Part shown: positions 8,665-19,333 of the stretch, one piece after another
Numbering within the stretch: position 1 is the stretch's first letter
Layout of the letters: the number at the start of each line of letters is the position of its first letter
Assembly (NCBI RefSeq): GCF_008364555.1
Contig: NZ_VTUC01000012.1
Span: 1 to 64,000, forward strand
Direction of reading: 5' to 3'
DNA: 64,000 nucleotides
Source: Enterobacter vonholyi
Lineage (GTDB): Bacteria; Pseudomonadota; Gammaproteobacteria; Enterobacterales; Enterobacteriaceae
Translations under genes and position numbers: made by a program
The notes under the pieces: generated by a model
What the model saw: only the letters and a program-made list of their open reading frames with translations
Told to the model about the DNA's origin: nothing
Database searches by the model: none

Positions 8665-10533
8665 TTAAATCTCGACCTGCGTACCCAGCTCTATCACGCG
8701 GTTAGGCGGGATCTCAAACTGGTCAGGCGCGCGCAGGGCGTTACGCTGCAGGATCAGGTACAGCTTGCCGCGCAGGCGCAAATACCAAGGGCGCTTGCCG
8801 ATGATAAGCGATTCGTGAGACATAAAGAACGACGTCTCCATCATCCGGCAGCTCAGCCCTTCAAGACCGCAGCGGTGGAACACCTCTTCCACGTTTGGCG
8901 TTTCACGCCAGCCGTAGCTCGCCACCACGCGCCAGAATGTCGGGGAGAGCTGCTCGATTTGCACGCGACGCACGTTGTGAACGTAAGGCGCATCTTCAGT
9001 GCGCAGCGTCAGCAGGATCACGCGCTCGTGCAGCACTTTGTTGTGCTTGAGGTTATGCATCAGCGCGAAGGGAATGACGTTCAGGGCGCGAGACATGTAC
9101 ACCGCTGTGCCAGGCACGCGGACCGGCGGGGATTTCTCCAGAGAAGCGATCATCGCCTCAAGAGAGTTCCCGTGCTCGTGCATGCGGCGCAGCAGACGGA
9201 AACGCTCGCTTTTCCAGGTGGTCATGACGATGAACATCACCAGACCCAGCGTCAGCGGCAGCCAGCCGCCGGAGACAATCTTGTCGAGGTTTGCGGAGAA
9301 TAGCGGCACGTCAATGCACAGGAAGCCCACCAGAATCATCGCCACGAGGAATTTATTCCAGTGCCAGTTTCGGTACGCTACCGTGGTGGAGAGAAGCGAT
9401 GTCAGCACCATCGTACCGGTTACCGCAATACCGTACGCCGCCGCCAGGTTGCTGGAGTGCTCGAAGCTGACGATAACAATCACAACCGCGAAATAGAGCA
9501 GCCAGTTAACGAACGGGATATAGATCTGGCCCGACTCCATCTCAGAGGTATGGATGATGCGCATCGGTGAGAGATACCCCAGACGCACGGCCTGGCGCGT
9601 CAGAGAAAACACGCCGGAAATCACCGCCTGGGAGGCAATGACGGTCGCCAGCGTCGCCAGAATCAGCATCGGCACCAGCGCCCAGTCAGGCGCCAGCAGG
9701 AAGAACGGGTTCTTGATCGCTTCCGGATTTTTAAGTAACAGCGCGCCCTGGCCGAAATAGTTCAGCACCAGCGACGGTAGCACCACAATAAACCATGCCA
9801 CGCGGATAGGCAGTTTCCCGAAGTGCCCCATGTCAGCATATAGCGCTTCCACACCGGTGATGGAGAGCACGACGGCACCCAGCGCCACGAAGGAAACCAC
9901 TTTGTATTCAAGGAAGAAATGCACGGCCCAGTAAGGGTTCAGCGCATGCAGCACTTCCGGATTCGCGATAATGCTGCGCAAACCAAGCGCGGCCAGGATC
10001 AGGAACCAGGCCAGCATAATCGGTGCAAACAGTTTGCCCACCAGCCCGGTACCGTGCTTCTGGATCATAAACAGCAGCGTCAGGACAATAATGGCCAGAG
10101 GAACAACCCATGAATCGAGCTGCGGGGCAATAATTTCCAGCCCCTCTATCGCCGAGAGGACCGAAATCGCGGGCGTGATAACCACCTCTCCGTAGAAGAA
10201 GCTGCCGCCAATCAGGCCGATAATCACCAGAACGGAGGTCATTCTGGCGGAGGTGTTGCGCCCTGCAAGGGACATCAGGGTCAGGATCCCGCCTTCGCCG
10301 GCGTTATCAGCACGCATAACGAAGGAGAGATACTTAACGGAAACGACCAGAATCAGCAGCCAGAAGATGAGGGACAGGAAGCCAAACACGGCATCGCGCT
10401 CAACACCAAAGCCAAACTGGCCGGACAAACATTCACGAAGCGTATAAAGCGGGCTGGTGCCAATATCACCGTAGACAACCCCGATCGCCGCAAGCGTAAT
10501 TGCGGGTAATGATTGCTTATTATCAGTGCTCAT
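8665..10533 (-). CDS. kup: low-affinity potassium transporter Kup
   Basis: A 622-residue K+/H+ symporter, the same length as E. coli Kup. The N-terminal 450 residues hold about 12 membrane helices, including the family motif [17 protein letters not shown] in helix 1 (about residues 17-33). A soluble C-terminal domain follows (about residue 450 on). It takes up K+ without ATP and matters at low pH and high osmolarity. It is a single-gene unit, divergent from ravA, with a REP pair after its stop. Confidence 0.97.
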   Translation of the reverse strand: MSTDNKQSLPAITLAAIGVVYGDIGTSPLYTLRECLSGQFGFGVERDAVFGFLSLIFWLLILVVSVKYLSFVMRADNAGEGGILTLMSLAGRNTSARMTSVLVIIGLIGGSFFYGEVVITPAISVLSAIEGLEIIAPQLDSWVVPLAIIVLTLLFMIQKHGTGLVGKLFAPIMLAWFLILAALGLRSIIANPEVLHALNPYWAVHFFLEYKVVSFVALGAVVLSITGVEALYADMGHFGKLPIRVAWFIVVLPSLVLNYFGQGALLLKNPEAIKNPFFLLAPDWALVPMLILATLATVIASQAVISGVFSLTRQAVRLGYLSPMRIIHTSEMESGQIYIPFVNWLLYFAVVIVIVSFEHSSNLAAAYGIAVTGTMVLTSLLSTTVAYRNWHWNKFLVAMILVGFLCIDVPLFSANLDKIVSGGWLPLTLGLVMFIVMTTWKSERFRLLRRMHEHGNSLEAMIASLEKSPPVRVPGTAVYMSRALNVIPFALMHNLKHNKVLHERVILLTLRTEDAPYVHNVRRVQIEQLSPTFWRVVASYGWRETPNVEEVFHRCGLEGLSCRMMETSFFMSHESLIIGKRPWYLRLRGKLYLILQRNALRAPDQFEIPPNRVIELGTQVEI

Positions 10534-10705
10534 AGACTAGTCTTTTCGTTTAAATAACAAATGTGTTCCTGGTCCCTTGGCCCACAAAAAGCGCACAGTA
10601 TGCACGATTCATTGCAAAATCGTACCCCTAAATGCAACCGCATTAATGTAGCGCAAAGAAGATTGCGCCGCACTTCAGTCTATTACCAGCCCTGACTGAA
10701 ACGTC

Positions 10706-10711
10706 TATACT
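10706..10711 (+). promoter_or_regulatory. ravA promoter -10, sigma-S-like
   Basis: CTATACT with the -10 hexamer at 10706-10711 matches the extended -10 preferred by sigma-S and lies about 45 bp before the ravA ATG. No clear -35 is present. Sigma-S control of ravA-viaA is known in E. coli; here it is inferred. Confidence 0.45.
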
Positions 10712-10755
10712 CGCTTCAATTGGCCGCCACGACGGCGAAAGGATGCAAAACTATT

Positions 10756-12252
10756 ATGGCTCACTCACATTTATTAGCAGAAAGAATTTCCCGCCTTAGC
10801 AGCGCGCTGGAGAAAGGCCTTTTCGAGCGTAGCCACGCCATTCGCCTCTGTTTACTGGCGGCGTTGAGCGGCGAGAGCGTGTTTTTGCTGGGTCCGCCGG
10901 GCATTGCCAAAAGCCTGATTGCCCGCAGGCTAAAATTTGCTTTTCAGAACGCCCGCGCCTTCGAATATCTCATGACCCGGTTTTCCACCCCAGAAGAAGT
11001 TTTTGGCCCACTTTCCATCCAGGCACTGAAAGATGAGGGGCGCTATCAGCGTCTGACAGAAGGGTATCTTCCGGAGGCTGAGATTGTCTTTCTTGATGAA
11101 ATCTGGAAAGCGGGACCGGCCATTCTGAACACCCTGCTCACGGCGATAAACGAACGTCGGTTCCGCAACGGCGCCAGTGAAGAAAAAATCCCAATGCGCC
11201 TGCTGGTGGCCGCCTCAAACGAACTGCCTGAAGCCGACAGCAGCCTGGAAGCGCTGTATGACCGTATGCTGATCCGCCTGTGGCTGGACAAAGTACAGGA
11301 TAAATCCAACTTCCGCTCCATGCTGGTCAGCCAGCAGGACGAGAGCGAAAATCCGGTACCCGCTTCGCTGCAGGTGACGGATGAGGAGTACCACCAGTGG
11401 CAGCAGGATATTGGCAAAATCAAATTGCCGGACGCGGTATTCGAGCTGATCTATCTGCTGCGTCAGCAGCTTGATCACCTTCCCTCGGCGCCCTATGTCT
11501 CCGATCGCCGCTGGAAAAAAGCGATCCGTCTGCTGCAGGCCAGCGCCCTGTTCAGCGGCCGCGATGCCGTGGCACCCATTGATCTGATCCTGCTGAAAGA
11601 CTGCCTCTGGCACGACGCGGAAGGCATGAACCTGATGCAGCAGCAGCTTGACGTTTTGATGACCGGACACGCCTGGGGACAGCAGGCGATGCTCAATCAG
11701 TTGGGGGCGATTGCCCAGCGGCGCATCCAGCTCCAGCAGCAGCAAAGTGATAAAACCGCGCTGAAAGTGAATCGCCTGGGGGGGATGTTCGCACGCAAAC
11801 CGCACTATGAATTACCCGCCGAACTCACCACCCCGACGCTGACCCTGCTGCTCCAGCAGCCGCTTAAGCTGCATGATATGCAGGTGGTGCACGTGACGAT
11901 TGAGCGCGAGGCGCTGGCACAGTGGCTGGATAAGGGCGGAGAGATCCGTGGAAAGCTCAACGGCATCGGTTTCGCGCAGCCGCTGAATATGGAAGTGGAC
12001 AGCAGCCAGCACCTGGTGATCCGCGACGTCAGCCTGCAGGGCTCGCGTCTCGCGCTGCCGGGAACCGCCTCTGACAGCGTCCCCGAGGAGATTAAGCAGC
12101 AGCTGGAAGCGCTGGATACGGAATGGCACCAGCAGCACACCCGCTTTAGCGAGCAGCAAAAGTGCCTCTTTATTCATAGCGACTGGTTAGGTCGCATCGA
12201 AGCCAGCCTGCAGGACGTCAGCGCGCAGATTAAACAGGCGCGTCAATGCTAA
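10756..12252 (+). CDS. ravA: MoxR-family AAA+ ATPase RavA
   Basis: A 498-residue AAA+ ATPase with Walker A GPPGIAKS (46-53), Walker B VFLDE (111-115), a sensor-1 region (VAASNE) and the C-terminal LARA domain, which in E. coli binds the lysine decarboxylase LdcI. RavA forms hexamers, couples to ViaA and affects acid-stress response and respiratory complexes. The open frame continues 12 codons upstream, but the ATG at 10756 gives the E. coli N-terminus ([14 protein letters not shown]) and length. It overlaps viaA by 7 bases. Confidence 0.96.
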   Translation: MAHSHLLAERISRLSSALEKGLFERSHAIRLCLLAALSGESVFLLGPPGIAKSLIARRLKFAFQNARAFEYLMTRFSTPEEVFGPLSIQALKDEGRYQRLTEGYLPEAEIVFLDEIWKAGPAILNTLLTAINERRFRNGASEEKIPMRLLVAASNELPEADSSLEALYDRMLIRLWLDKVQDKSNFRSMLVSQQDESENPVPASLQVTDEEYHQWQQDIGKIKLPDAVFELIYLLRQQLDHLPSAPYVSDRRWKKAIRLLQASALFSGRDAVAPIDLILLKDCLWHDAEGMNLMQQQLDVLMTGHAWGQQAMLNQLGAIAQRRIQLQQQQSDKTALKVNRLGGMFARKPHYELPAELTTPTLTLLLQQPLKLHDMQVVHVTIEREALAQWLDKGGEIRGKLNGIGFAQPLNMEVDSSQHLVIRDVSLQGSRLALPGTASDSVPEEIKQQLEALDTEWHQQHTRFSEQQKCLFIHSDWLGRIEASLQDVSAQIKQARQC

Positions 12253-13697
12253 CTCTGGATACGCTTAACGTCATGCTGGCCGTCAGCGAGGAAGGGTTGA
12301 TCGAAGAAGTGGTCATAACCCTTCTGGCTTCGCCGCAGCTGGCAGCCTTCTTTGAAAAATTTCCGAAGCTCAAAAAAGCGATGACGGACGATCTTCCGCG
12401 CTGGCGGGAAAATTTGCGTCAGCGGTTCAGGGAGACCGAAGTTCCGCCTGAGCTAACGGAAGAGGTGGCCTGTTATCAGCAGTGCCAGCGGCTCTCCACA
12501 TCGCAGTTTATCGTTCAGCTTCCGCAAACCCTCACGCTGCTCGACAAGCTCCACTCTCCGTTTGCCAGCCAGGCCCGGGCGCTGGTCACGGATAACGCCA
12601 CGTTCACTCCCGCACTGCACACCCTCTTCTTACAGCGCTGGCGCCTCAGCCTGGTGGTGCAGGCCACGACGCTAAACCAGCAGTTGCTGGACGAAGAGCG
12701 CGAACAGCTGCTCAGTGAAGTTCAGGAGCGCATGACCTTAAGCGGCCAGCTTGAGCAGGTGCTGGTGGAGAATGAAAACGCCGCAGGGCGTCTCTGGGAT
12801 ATGAGCGCAGGCCAGCTCCGGCGCGGGGACTATCAGCTGATCGTCAAGTACGGCGATTTTCTGACGCAGCAGCCCGAGCTGATGAAGCTTGCAGAACAGC
12901 TGGGTCGCTCAAGGGAGGCAAAGTCGGTCCCAAAGAAAGATGCCCCCATGGAGACTTTCCGCACCCTGGTGCGCGAACCGGCTACCGTGCCGGAGCAGGT
13001 CGACGGGCTCCAGCAGAGTGATGACATTTTACGCCTGCTGCCCACGGAACTGAGCACGCTCGGGATGACCGAGCTGGAGTATGAGTTTTACCGTCGGCTG
13101 GTGGAAAAACAGCTCCTCACCTACCGGCTGCACGGCGAAGCCTGGCGCGAGAAGGTAAGCCAGCGTCCTGTGGTTCATCAGGATTTTGATGAACAGCCGC
13201 GCGGGCCATTCATCGTTTGCGTGGATACGTCCGGATCGATGGGTGGGTTTAACGAGCAGTGTGCGAAGGCGTTCTGTCTGGCACTGATGCGCGTGGCGCT
13301 CGCCGATCGCCGTCGCTGCTTCATCATGCTGTTCTCCAGCGAAGTCGTGGGCTATGAGCTGACGAACCAGCAGGGGATCGAGCAGGCAATCCGCTTCCTG
13401 AGCCAGCGTTTTCGCGGTGGAACCGATCTGGCAAGCTGTTTTCGCAGCATTGTGGAGCGTATGCAGGGCGGCGACTGGTACGACGCTGACGCAGTGGTGA
13501 TTTCCGATTTTATTGCCCAGCGGCTGCCGGATGATGTAGTCAATAAGGTGAAGGAATTACAGCGGGTGCATCAACACCGTTTTCATGCGGTGGCGATGTC
13601 CGCCCATGGAAAACCCGGCATCATGCGCATCTTCGATCATATCTGGCGCTTTGATACCGGGCTGCGTAGCCGCCTGCTCAGACGCTGGCAGCGTTAA
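12246..13697 (+). CDS. viaA: VWA-domain protein ViaA, partner of RavA
   Basis: A 483-residue protein, the E. coli length. The C-terminal von Willebrand A domain has a complete MIDAS metal site: DTSGS (327-331), a Thr in RGGTDLAS, and an Asp in VISDF. The N-terminal two-thirds are helical. ViaA stimulates RavA ATPase activity and, in E. coli, the pair has been tied to fumarate reductase, NADH dehydrogenase and aminoglycoside sensitivity. Translation is coupled to ravA. Its stop codon directly abuts the asnA stop on the other strand (TAATTA). Confidence 0.96.
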   Translation: MLTLDTLNVMLAVSEEGLIEEVVITLLASPQLAAFFEKFPKLKKAMTDDLPRWRENLRQRFRETEVPPELTEEVACYQQCQRLSTSQFIVQLPQTLTLLDKLHSPFASQARALVTDNATFTPALHTLFLQRWRLSLVVQATTLNQQLLDEEREQLLSEVQERMTLSGQLEQVLVENENAAGRLWDMSAGQLRRGDYQLIVKYGDFLTQQPELMKLAEQLGRSREAKSVPKKDAPMETFRTLVREPATVPEQVDGLQQSDDILRLLPTELSTLGMTELEYEFYRRLVEKQLLTYRLHGEAWREKVSQRPVVHQDFDEQPRGPFIVCVDTSGSMGGFNEQCAKAFCLALMRVALADRRRCFIMLFSSEVVGYELTNQQGIEQAIRFLSQRFRGGTDLASCFRSIVERMQGGDWYDADAVVISDFIAQRLPDDVVNKVKELQRVHQHRFHAVAMSAHGKPGIMRIFDHIWRFDTGLRSRLLRRWQR

Positions 13698-14690
13698 TTA
13701 CAGAAGAGAGCCAACGCTTTCACGTACCTGCTGCGGCCAGACACCACACTGAACCTGACCGATATGAGGTAATTGCAGCAGCAGCATGGTCAGACGGGAC
13801 TGGCCGATACCGCCGCCAATCGTCTGCGGCATTTCGCCGCGCAGCAGCGCCTGATGCCACTCGAGTTTGAGACGGTCTTCATCACCGGTAACCGCCAGCT
13901 GGCGCTTCAGCGCGTCAGCATCCACGCGGATCCCCATAGAAGAGAGCTCGAATGCGTCTTCGAGTATCGGGTTCCAGACCAGGATATCGCCGTTCAGCCC
14001 GGCAAATTCGCCATCACCCACAGTACTCCAGTCATCATAATCAGGCGCACGAACGTCGTGGCGCTTACCGTCAGACAGCTTGCCGCCGATACCGATCAGG
14101 AACACAGCACCTAATTCTTTGGCGATCGCACGCTCGCGGCCTTTGGCATCCAGATCCGGGAAACGGGTCAGCAGTTCCTGGCTGTGGACAAAGTGGATCG
14201 TATCCGGCAGGAACGTTGCCAGACCAAACTCTTTGCTCACTGCCGCTTCGGTTGCTTTGATCCCGGCGTAGATCGCCTCAACGGTGGATTTCAGCGTACC
14301 GATATGACGTTCACCATCACCCATTACGCGCTCCCAGTCCCACTGGTCAACGTAAACAGAATGAATCGGTGAAAGGCGATCTTCATCAGGGCGAAGGGCT
14401 TTCATGTGCGTGTAGAGCCCTTCGCCCGCACTGAAGTCGTGTTGTCCCAGGGTCTGACGCTTCCACTTCGCCAGTGAATGAACCACTTCGAACTGGGCGT
14501 CTGGCAGTGTTTTCACTTTCACCTGTACCGCTTTTTCGCATCCAGAGAGGTTATCCTGCGTCCCGTCACCCACGCGGCTGAGGATCGGTGCCTGGACTTC
14601 AATCAGCCCAAGCTTCTCTTCCAGCTGGCGGGAAAAATGGGATTTTACGAAACTGATCTGGCGTTGTTTTGCGATGTAAGCGGTTTTCAT
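13698..14690 (-). CDS. asnA: ammonia-dependent asparagine synthetase AsnA
   Basis: A 330-residue cytosolic ligase that makes asparagine from aspartate, ammonia and ATP. The fold is related to class II aminoacyl-tRNA synthetases; the C-terminal [15 protein letters not shown] motif (about 295-309) is the motif-3 equivalent that binds ATP. Same length as E. coli. It is divergent from asnC, whose product activates asnA in E. coli when asparagine is low. The 3' end abuts viaA with no intergenic base. Confidence 0.97.
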   Translation of the reverse strand: MKTAYIAKQRQISFVKSHFSRQLEEKLGLIEVQAPILSRVGDGTQDNLSGCEKAVQVKVKTLPDAQFEVVHSLAKWKRQTLGQHDFSAGEGLYTHMKALRPDEDRLSPIHSVYVDQWDWERVMGDGERHIGTLKSTVEAIYAGIKATEAAVSKEFGLATFLPDTIHFVHSQELLTRFPDLDAKGRERAIAKELGAVFLIGIGGKLSDGKRHDVRAPDYDDWSTVGDGEFAGLNGDILVWNPILEDAFELSSMGIRVDADALKRQLAVTGDEDRLKLEWHQALLRGEMPQTIGGGIGQSRLTMLLLQLPHIGQVQCGVWPQQVRESVGSLL

Positions 14691-14780
14691 TATTTATACT
14701 CCTGCGTCCTGTTGATATTGATTAAGCAACAGAAACGGCGCCTTATTCAATAACCCATCAACAAAAAGCCACCTTCATTT

Positions 14781-14808
14781 TTGATTCGATAAAATATAGC
14801 GCTAGAAT
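14781..14808 (+). promoter_or_regulatory. asnC promoter in the asnA-asnC divergent region
   Basis: -35 TTGATT (14781-14786) and -10 TAGAAT (14803-14808) with a 16-bp spacer, 33 bp before asnC. The 151-bp region between asnA and asnC must also hold the asnA promoter and AsnC sites, but I cannot place those with confidence. Confidence 0.6.
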
Positions 14809-14841
14809 AGAGTGATTCATTAATCTTCATAAGAAAAAGCT

Positions 14842-15300
14842 ATGGAAAATTATCAGATCGACAATCTCGACCGCGGCATTCTGGAGGCCTTAATGGCTAA
14901 TGCCCGCACCGCCTATGCCGAACTGGCAAAACAGTTTGGCGTCAGCCCGGGAACCATTCACGTTCGCGTAGAAAAGATGAAGCAGGCAGGGATCATTACC
15001 GGTGCGCGCATTGACGTCAGCCCAAAGCAGCTGGGTTACGACGTCTGCTGCTTCATCGGCATCATTCTTAAAAGCGCCAAAGACTACCCTTCTGCCCTGG
15101 CGAAACTGAACGCGCTGGATGAAGTCACCGAGGCGTACTACACCACCGGGCACTACAGCATCTTTATTAAAGTTATGTGCCGATCCATCGACGCGCTCCA
15201 GCAGGTACTTATCAACAAGATCCAAACAATAGATGAAATTCAGTCCACCGAGACCCTGATCTCCTTGCAAAACCCGATCATGCGTACCATCCGCCCGTGA
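14842..15300 (+). CDS. asnC: Lrp/AsnC-family regulator AsnC
   Basis: A 152-residue regulator with an N-terminal helix-turn-helix (AELAKQFGVSPGTIHVRVEKM, about 26-46) and a C-terminal RAM domain that binds asparagine and drives octamer formation. In E. coli it activates asnA, represses itself and affects mioC transcription into oriC. It lies divergent from asnA and 90 bp upstream of mioC, exactly as in E. coli. Confidence 0.97.
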   Translation: MENYQIDNLDRGILEALMANARTAYAELAKQFGVSPGTIHVRVEKMKQAGIITGARIDVSPKQLGYDVCCFIGIILKSAKDYPSALAKLNALDEVTEAYYTTGHYSIFIKVMCRSIDALQQVLINKIQTIDEIQSTETLISLQNPIMRTIRP

Positions 15301-15321
15301 TCGGGCAAATTCATTCCCACA

Positions 15322-15361
15322 TTTTCCACAGGTAGATCCCAGCTCGTTCACAGCGTACAAT
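15322..15361 (+). promoter_or_regulatory. mioC promoter with DnaA box
   Basis: A DnaA-box-like TTTTCCACA (15322-15330, one mismatch from TTATCCACA) lies just upstream of a -10 TACAAT (15356-15361). In E. coli the mioC promoter is repressed by DnaA and its transcript enters oriC. The layout here is the same, including the GC-rich bases after the -10 typical of stringent control. Confidence 0.7.
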
Positions 15362-15390
15362 GGCCCTCTCTTTATCTGAGCGAGCGATCA

Positions 15391-15840
15391 ATGGCGGACA
15401 TTACCCTTATCAGCGGCAGCACCCTTGGTGGTGCGGAATACGTAGCGGAACATCTGGCTGAAAAGCTGGAAGAGGCGGGCTTTTCCACGGAAACCCTGCA
15501 CGGCCCGTTGCTTGAAGATCTCCCGACTGACGGGGTCTGGCTGCTGATCACCTCCACGCACGGCGCGGGGGATCTGCCGGATAATCTGCAACCTTTATAT
15601 GACGAACTGCTGGAACAGCAGCCCGACCTGTCAAACGTCCGTTTTGGCGCAGTGGGGATCGGCAGTCGTGAATATGACACCTTTTGCGGGGCAATAGAGA
15701 AAGTCGAAGCCGCTGTGACCTCCTGCGGAGCAAAACAGCTGGGTGAAACGCTCAAGATCAACATCCTCGATCATGACATTCCGGAGGATCCAGCCGAGAT
15801 CTGGCTCGCGGAATGGAAAAATTTACTCAAAAATGATTAA
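15391..15840 (+). CDS. mioC: flavodoxin-like protein MioC
   Basis: A 149-residue FMN-binding flavodoxin. The phosphate-binding loop SGSTLGGAEYVAE (about 8-20) and the STHGAGDLPDN loop (about 54-64) contact FMN. E. coli MioC has 147 residues and is an electron carrier needed for biotin synthase activity in vitro. The gene is transcribed towards oriC, which begins right after its stop codon. Confidence 0.96.
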   Translation: MADITLISGSTLGGAEYVAEHLAEKLEEAGFSTETLHGPLLEDLPTDGVWLLITSTHGAGDLPDNLQPLYDELLEQQPDLSNVRFGAVGIGSREYDTFCGAIEKVEAAVTSCGAKQLGETLKINILDHDIPEDPAEIWLAEWKNLLKND

Positions 15841-15856
15841 AGATCGCGCGAACAGA

Positions 15857-15865
15857 TGTGGATAA
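15857..15865 (-). promoter_or_regulatory. DnaA box R4
   Basis: TGTGGATAA on the plus strand, a perfect 9-mer (TTATCCACA on the minus strand). It is the high-affinity box at the mioC end of oriC. Confidence 0.95.
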
Positions 15866-15895
15866 CTCTGGTTAAAAGCTCGTATTAACCCGTAG

Positions 15896-15904
15896 TTATC
15901 CAAA
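15896..15904 (+). promoter_or_regulatory. DnaA box R3
   Basis: TTATCCAAA, the known weaker R3 variant, in the same position relative to R4 and R2 as in E. coli. Confidence 0.85.
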
Positions 15905-15930
15905 TAACAACCGTAGCGCAGTTTTTGGCC

Positions 15931-15939
15931 TGTGTATAA
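15931..15939 (-). promoter_or_regulatory. DnaA box R2
   Basis: TGTGTATAA on the plus strand, which is TTATACACA on the minus strand, identical to the E. coli R2 box. Confidence 0.9.
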
Positions 15940-16005
15940 AGTCGCGATCTGATCCCAGCTTATACGGTCCAGGATCACCGATCATTCACAGCAAACGATC
16001 CTTTC

Positions 16006-16018
16006 TAACTGCATGATC
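16006..16018 (-). promoter_or_regulatory. candidate IHF site in oriC
   Basis: On the minus strand GATCATGCAGTTA resembles the IHF consensus WATCAANNNNTTR and occupies the expected place between R1 and R2. It has two mismatches from the consensus, so position supports it more than sequence. Confidence 0.5.
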
Positions 16019-16036
16019 TTCTTTATGAGATCGGAC

Positions 16037-16045
16037 TTATCCACA
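16037..16045 (+). promoter_or_regulatory. DnaA box R1
   Basis: TTATCCACA, a perfect consensus box, 14 bp from the first 13-mer of the unwinding element. Confidence 0.95.
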
Positions 16046-16058
16046 CAGGTTCGCGATC

Positions 16059-16102
16059 CTAATAAGAGATCACAATAGAACAGATCTCTAAATAAAAAGA
16101 TC
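16059..16102 (-). other. DNA unwinding element, three 13-mers
   Basis: On the minus strand: GATCTTTTTATTT (16090-16102, L), GATCTGTTCTATT (16074-16086, M) and GATCTCTTATTAG (16059-16071, R). M and R match the E. coli repeats; L differs by one base (T for A at position 6). Each begins with GATC, so all three can be Dam-methylated. Confidence 0.93.
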
Positions 16103-16131
16103 TTCTTTTTAATAGCCCAGGATCCCAATGC

Positions 16132-16160
16132 TTTCTCGAAAGACTAAAGTTGAGTAGAAT
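16132..16160 (+). promoter_or_regulatory. mnmG (gidA) promoter
   Basis: -10 TAGAAT (16155-16160) with a poor -35 TTCTCG (16132-16137) and a GC-rich discriminator CCACGGCCCG, as for a stringently controlled promoter. It lies beside the unwinding element. In E. coli transcription from here helps open oriC. Confidence 0.55.
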
Positions 16161-16214
16161 CCACGGCCCGGGCTTCAATCCATTTTCATACCGCTTTACG
16201 CGAGGCAGACCACC

Positions 16215-18104
16215 ATGTTTTATCAGGATCCTTTTGACGTCATCATCATTGGCGGGGGTCACGCAGGCACTGAGGCCGCAATGGCCGCAGCGCGAATGGG
16301 TCAGCAGACCCTGCTTTTGACACACAATATCGACACGCTGGGACAAATGTCCTGTAATCCGGCGATTGGCGGCATTGGGAAAGGACACCTGGTAAAAGAA
16401 GTGGATGCACTTGGCGGCCTGATGGCGAAAGCGATCGATCGGGCCGGCATCCAGTTTAGGATACTAAACGCGAGTAAAGGTCCCGCTGTGCGTGCGACCC
16501 GTGCTCAGGCAGACCGCGTACTTTACCGTCAGGCGGTGCGTACCGCCCTGGAGAATCAGCCGAACCTGATGATCTTCCAGCAGGCGGTTGAAGATCTAAT
16601 CGTTGAGAACGATCGCGTCGTGGGTGCCGTGACTCAGATGGGCCTCAAATTCCGCGCCAAAGCCGTGGTGCTGACCGTGGGTACATTCCTTGACGGTAAA
16701 ATTCATATCGGTCTGGATAACTACAGCGGCGGCCGTGCTGGCGATCCGCCGTCTATACCATTGTCTCGCCGTCTGCGAGAACTGCCGCTGCGCGTTAGCC
16801 GCCTGAAAACCGGTACGCCGCCGCGTATTGATGCGCGCACCATTGATTTCAGCGTGCTGGCGCAACAGCACGGTGATAACCCAATGCCGGTCTTCTCGTT
16901 CATGGGCAATGCGGCACAGCATCCGCAGCAGGTGCCGTGCTATATCACGCATACCAACGAGAAAACCCACGACGTGATCCGCAATAACCTCGATCGCAGC
17001 CCCATGTACGCCGGCGTGATCGAAGGGATCGGTCCGCGCTACTGCCCGTCGATCGAGGACAAAGTGATGCGCTTCGCCGATCGCAACCAGCACCAGATCT
17101 TCCTGGAGCCGGAAGGGCTGACCTCGAACGAAATTTACCCGAACGGCATCTCCACCAGCCTGCCGTTTGACGTGCAGATGCAAATTGTTCGCTCAATGCA
17201 GGGCATGGAGAACGCAAAAATCGTTCGCCCTGGCTACGCTATTGAGTACGATTTCTTCGATCCGCGTGACCTGAAGCCAACCCTGGAGAGCAAATTCATC
17301 CACGGTCTGTTCTTTGCGGGTCAGATTAACGGCACCACCGGCTACGAAGAAGCGGCTGCGCAGGGCCTGCTTGCCGGTCTGAACGCCGCGCGCTTCTCTG
17401 CTGAGAAAGAGGGCTGGGCACCCGGCCGTTCTCAGGCGTATCTGGGCGTGCTGGTTGACGATCTCTGCACGCTGGGTACCAAAGAACCGTACCGTATGTT
17501 TACCTCTCGCGCGGAATATCGCCTGATGCTGCGTGAAGATAACGCCGACCTGCGTTTGACCGAAATCGGCCGCGAGCTGGGTCTGGTCGATGACGAACGC
17601 TGGGCGCGCTTTAACGAGAAGCTGGAGCGCATTGAACAGGAACGTCAGCGCCTGAAAACCACCTGGGTGAACCCGCAGGCGGAAACCGCTGCCGAAGTAA
17701 ACGCTCACTTAACCGCGCCGCTGTCGCGCGAGGCCAGCGGTGAAGATTTGTTGCGCCGTCCTGAAGTCACCTACGAGAACCTGGTCAAACTGACCGCGTT
17801 CGCGCCGGGCCTGGAAGATGCTGAAGCGGCAGAGCAGGTTGAGATCCAGGTTAAGTACGAAGGTTACATCGCGCGTCAGCAGGATGAGATCGAAAAACAG
17901 CAGCGTAACGAAAACACGCTGCTGCCGGAAATGCTGGACTACCGCCAGGTGACTGGCCTTTCCAACGAAGTGATCGCCAAGCTGAACGATCACAAACCGG
18001 TCTCGATCGGCCAGGCCTCACGTATCTCCGGCGTCACGCCTGCAGCGATTTCCATTCTGCTGGTGTGGCTGAAAAAGCAGGGCATGCTGCGCCGTAGCGC
18101 GTAA
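16215..18104 (+). CDS. mnmG: tRNA uridine-34 modification enzyme MnmG
   Basis: A 629-residue FAD protein. The N-terminal dinucleotide-binding motif is [12 protein letters not shown] (about 11-22), with the family signature [16 protein letters not shown] near 48-63. The C-terminal helical domain contacts MnmE and tRNA. With MnmE it adds the carboxymethylaminomethyl group to wobble U34; mnmE is also in this window. Formerly gidA. The ATG follows GAGGCAG. It has the E. coli length and sits at the AT-rich end of oriC. Confidence 0.97.
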   Translation: MFYQDPFDVIIIGGGHAGTEAAMAAARMGQQTLLLTHNIDTLGQMSCNPAIGGIGKGHLVKEVDALGGLMAKAIDRAGIQFRILNASKGPAVRATRAQADRVLYRQAVRTALENQPNLMIFQQAVEDLIVENDRVVGAVTQMGLKFRAKAVVLTVGTFLDGKIHIGLDNYSGGRAGDPPSIPLSRRLRELPLRVSRLKTGTPPRIDARTIDFSVLAQQHGDNPMPVFSFMGNAAQHPQQVPCYITHTNEKTHDVIRNNLDRSPMYAGVIEGIGPRYCPSIEDKVMRFADRNQHQIFLEPEGLTSNEIYPNGISTSLPFDVQMQIVRSMQGMENAKIVRPGYAIEYDFFDPRDLKPTLESKFIHGLFFAGQINGTTGYEEAAAQGLLAGLNAARFSAEKEGWAPGRSQAYLGVLVDDLCTLGTKEPYRMFTSRAEYRLMLREDNADLRLTEIGRELGLVDDERWARFNEKLERIEQERQRLKTTWVNPQAETAAEVNAHLTAPLSREASGEDLLRRPEVTYENLVKLTAFAPGLEDAEAAEQVEIQVKYEGYIARQQDEIEKQQRNENTLLPEMLDYRQVTGLSNEVIAKLNDHKPVSIGQASRISGVTPAAISILLVWLKKQGMLRRSA

Positions 18105-18117
18105 GGCCCGGAATATT

Positions 18118-18186
18118 GCCCGGTGGCGCAGCGCTTACCGGGCCTACTGAACCCGTAGGGTGGGTAAGCCAAGCGCCACCCGCCAC
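18118..18186. repeat. REP pair between mnmG and rsmG
   Basis: Two REP elements in opposite orientation: GCCCGGTGGCGCAGCGCTTA and on to CCGGGC (18118-18143), and GTAGGGTGGGTAAGCCAAGC and on to CACCCGCC (18155-18186). They fill the 107-bp gap and could protect the mnmG message from 3' decay while letting transcription pass into rsmG. Confidence 0.8.
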
Positions 18187-18211
18187 CTAAGTTTTCCAAC
18201 AGGTATTCACC

Positions 18212-18835
18212 GTGCTCAACAAACTCTCTCGTCTGCTGGATCAGGCAGGTATTTCGCTCACCGATCACCAGAAAAATCAGCTGGTGGCCTATGTCGATAT
18301 GCTGAATAAATGGAATAAAGCGTACAACCTGACGTCTGTTCGCGACCCCAACGAGATGCTCGTTCGCCACATTCTCGACAGCATCGTGGTTGCCCCTTAT
18401 CTGAAAGGTGAGCGTTTTATCGACGTAGGGACGGGCCCTGGTCTGCCGGGTATTCCGCTGTCGATTGTTCGCCCTGAGAGCCATTTCACGCTTCTGGACA
18501 GTCTTGGCAAGCGTGTGCGCTTTTTACGTCAGGTACAGCATGAGCTGAAGCTTGAAAATATTACGCCCGTGCAGAGCAGGGTAGAGGCGTTCCCGGCAGA
18601 GCCGCCGTTTGACGGGGTTATCAGCCGCGCATTTGCGTCGCTCAATGATATGGTGAGCTGGTGCAAGCACTTACCTGCTGAGAATGGCCGCTTTTATGCG
18701 CTAAAAGGGCAGTTGCCAGGCGATGAGATTGAACAGCTTCCGGACGGTTTTGCTGTTGAATCCATCGAGAAATTAAACATTCCTCAGCTCGATGGCGAAC
18801 GTCATCTGGTGATAATTAAGCCAAACAATTTTTAA
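18212..18835 (+). CDS. rsmG: 16S rRNA m7G527 methyltransferase RsmG
   Basis: A 207-residue SAM-dependent methyltransferase for G527 of 16S rRNA (formerly gidB). The SAM-binding motif I is [15 protein letters not shown] (about 69-83). The start is GTG, as in E. coli, preceded by an ACAGG ribosome site; this gives the exact family length. Loss of this enzyme causes low-level streptomycin resistance. It is probably cotranscribed with mnmG. Confidence 0.97.
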   Translation: MLNKLSRLLDQAGISLTDHQKNQLVAYVDMLNKWNKAYNLTSVRDPNEMLVRHILDSIVVAPYLKGERFIDVGTGPGLPGIPLSIVRPESHFTLLDSLGKRVRFLRQVQHELKLENITPVQSRVEAFPAEPPFDGVISRAFASLNDMVSWCKHLPAENGRFYALKGQLPGDEIEQLPDGFAVESIEKLNIPQLDGERHLVIIKPNNF

Positions 18836-19333
18836 AAAATTAATAAAAAATGTGGAATTTGTGCTGTTCTTCGCATGTTAAAAAACAGCACAACTACCGG
18901 GGATTTACTGGTGAGCTTTTAACCTCGTTTTTACTAAGGTTTTTCTTCTGGTTAACCTGGCGACTATTCTTCCCCTTGAAGATAGTCATCTGTGAAAATA
19001 TAAGTCTGCTAAAAGTGGAAAGCAGTAACCAGAACGCAATGTTAATTATTTATTAAGAATGTCAATAAAACGTTTTTATTGTGTACCGGGCTGTTTTGAA
19101 AATAGTTGCGATATTTTGCGTTTAATTTCATAAAGATAAATTTCTGCGATTTGCGTCTTTGATAAATACAACCTTATCGCAAATGTGTGTTTTGTGATCT
19201 CGTGCACGCTTTATCGACAACGTTTTCGCGCTGTTTGCAGTTTTGGTCGAAGGTTGGTGCTTTGCTCGAAAGTTAAAAAATAGCGGTGGGGAAAAATATT
19301 TAAACATTTATTCACCTTTTCGCTACTTAATGT
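18836..19333. other. AT-rich gap between rsmG and the atp promoter
   Basis: About 500 bp without a supported gene. It is AT-rich. It contains an 8-bp inverted repeat (GTGCTGTT 18861-18868 / AACAGCAC 18884-18891, 15-base loop, no following U-run) just after rsmG. A 68-codon frame at 18850-19056 has unusual composition and no ribosome site, so I do not call it. The gap has a similar length in E. coli. Confidence 0.5.

Larger units (their letters stand above)
15841..16130. other. oriC: chromosomal replication origin oriC
   Basis: The mioC-mnmG gap contains the full enteric origin. Four strong DnaA boxes lie at 15857-15865 (R4), 15896-15904 (R3), 15931-15939 (R2) and 16037-16045 (R1). Three AT-rich 13-mers lie at 16059-16102. 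I count 13 GATC sites between 15842 and 16124, for Dam methylation and SeqA. Order and spacing are those of E. coli oriC in reverse orientation. Low-affinity boxes (I and tau sites) and the Fis site cannot be assigned reliably by eye. DnaA unwinds the 13-mers and loads DnaB here. Confidence 0.97.

Noticed and set aside
18850..19056. 68-codon frame after rsmG
   Set aside because: Lies in an AT-rich regulatory gap, begins inside an inverted repeat, and has a Phe/Leu/Cys-rich composition unlike the neighbours.
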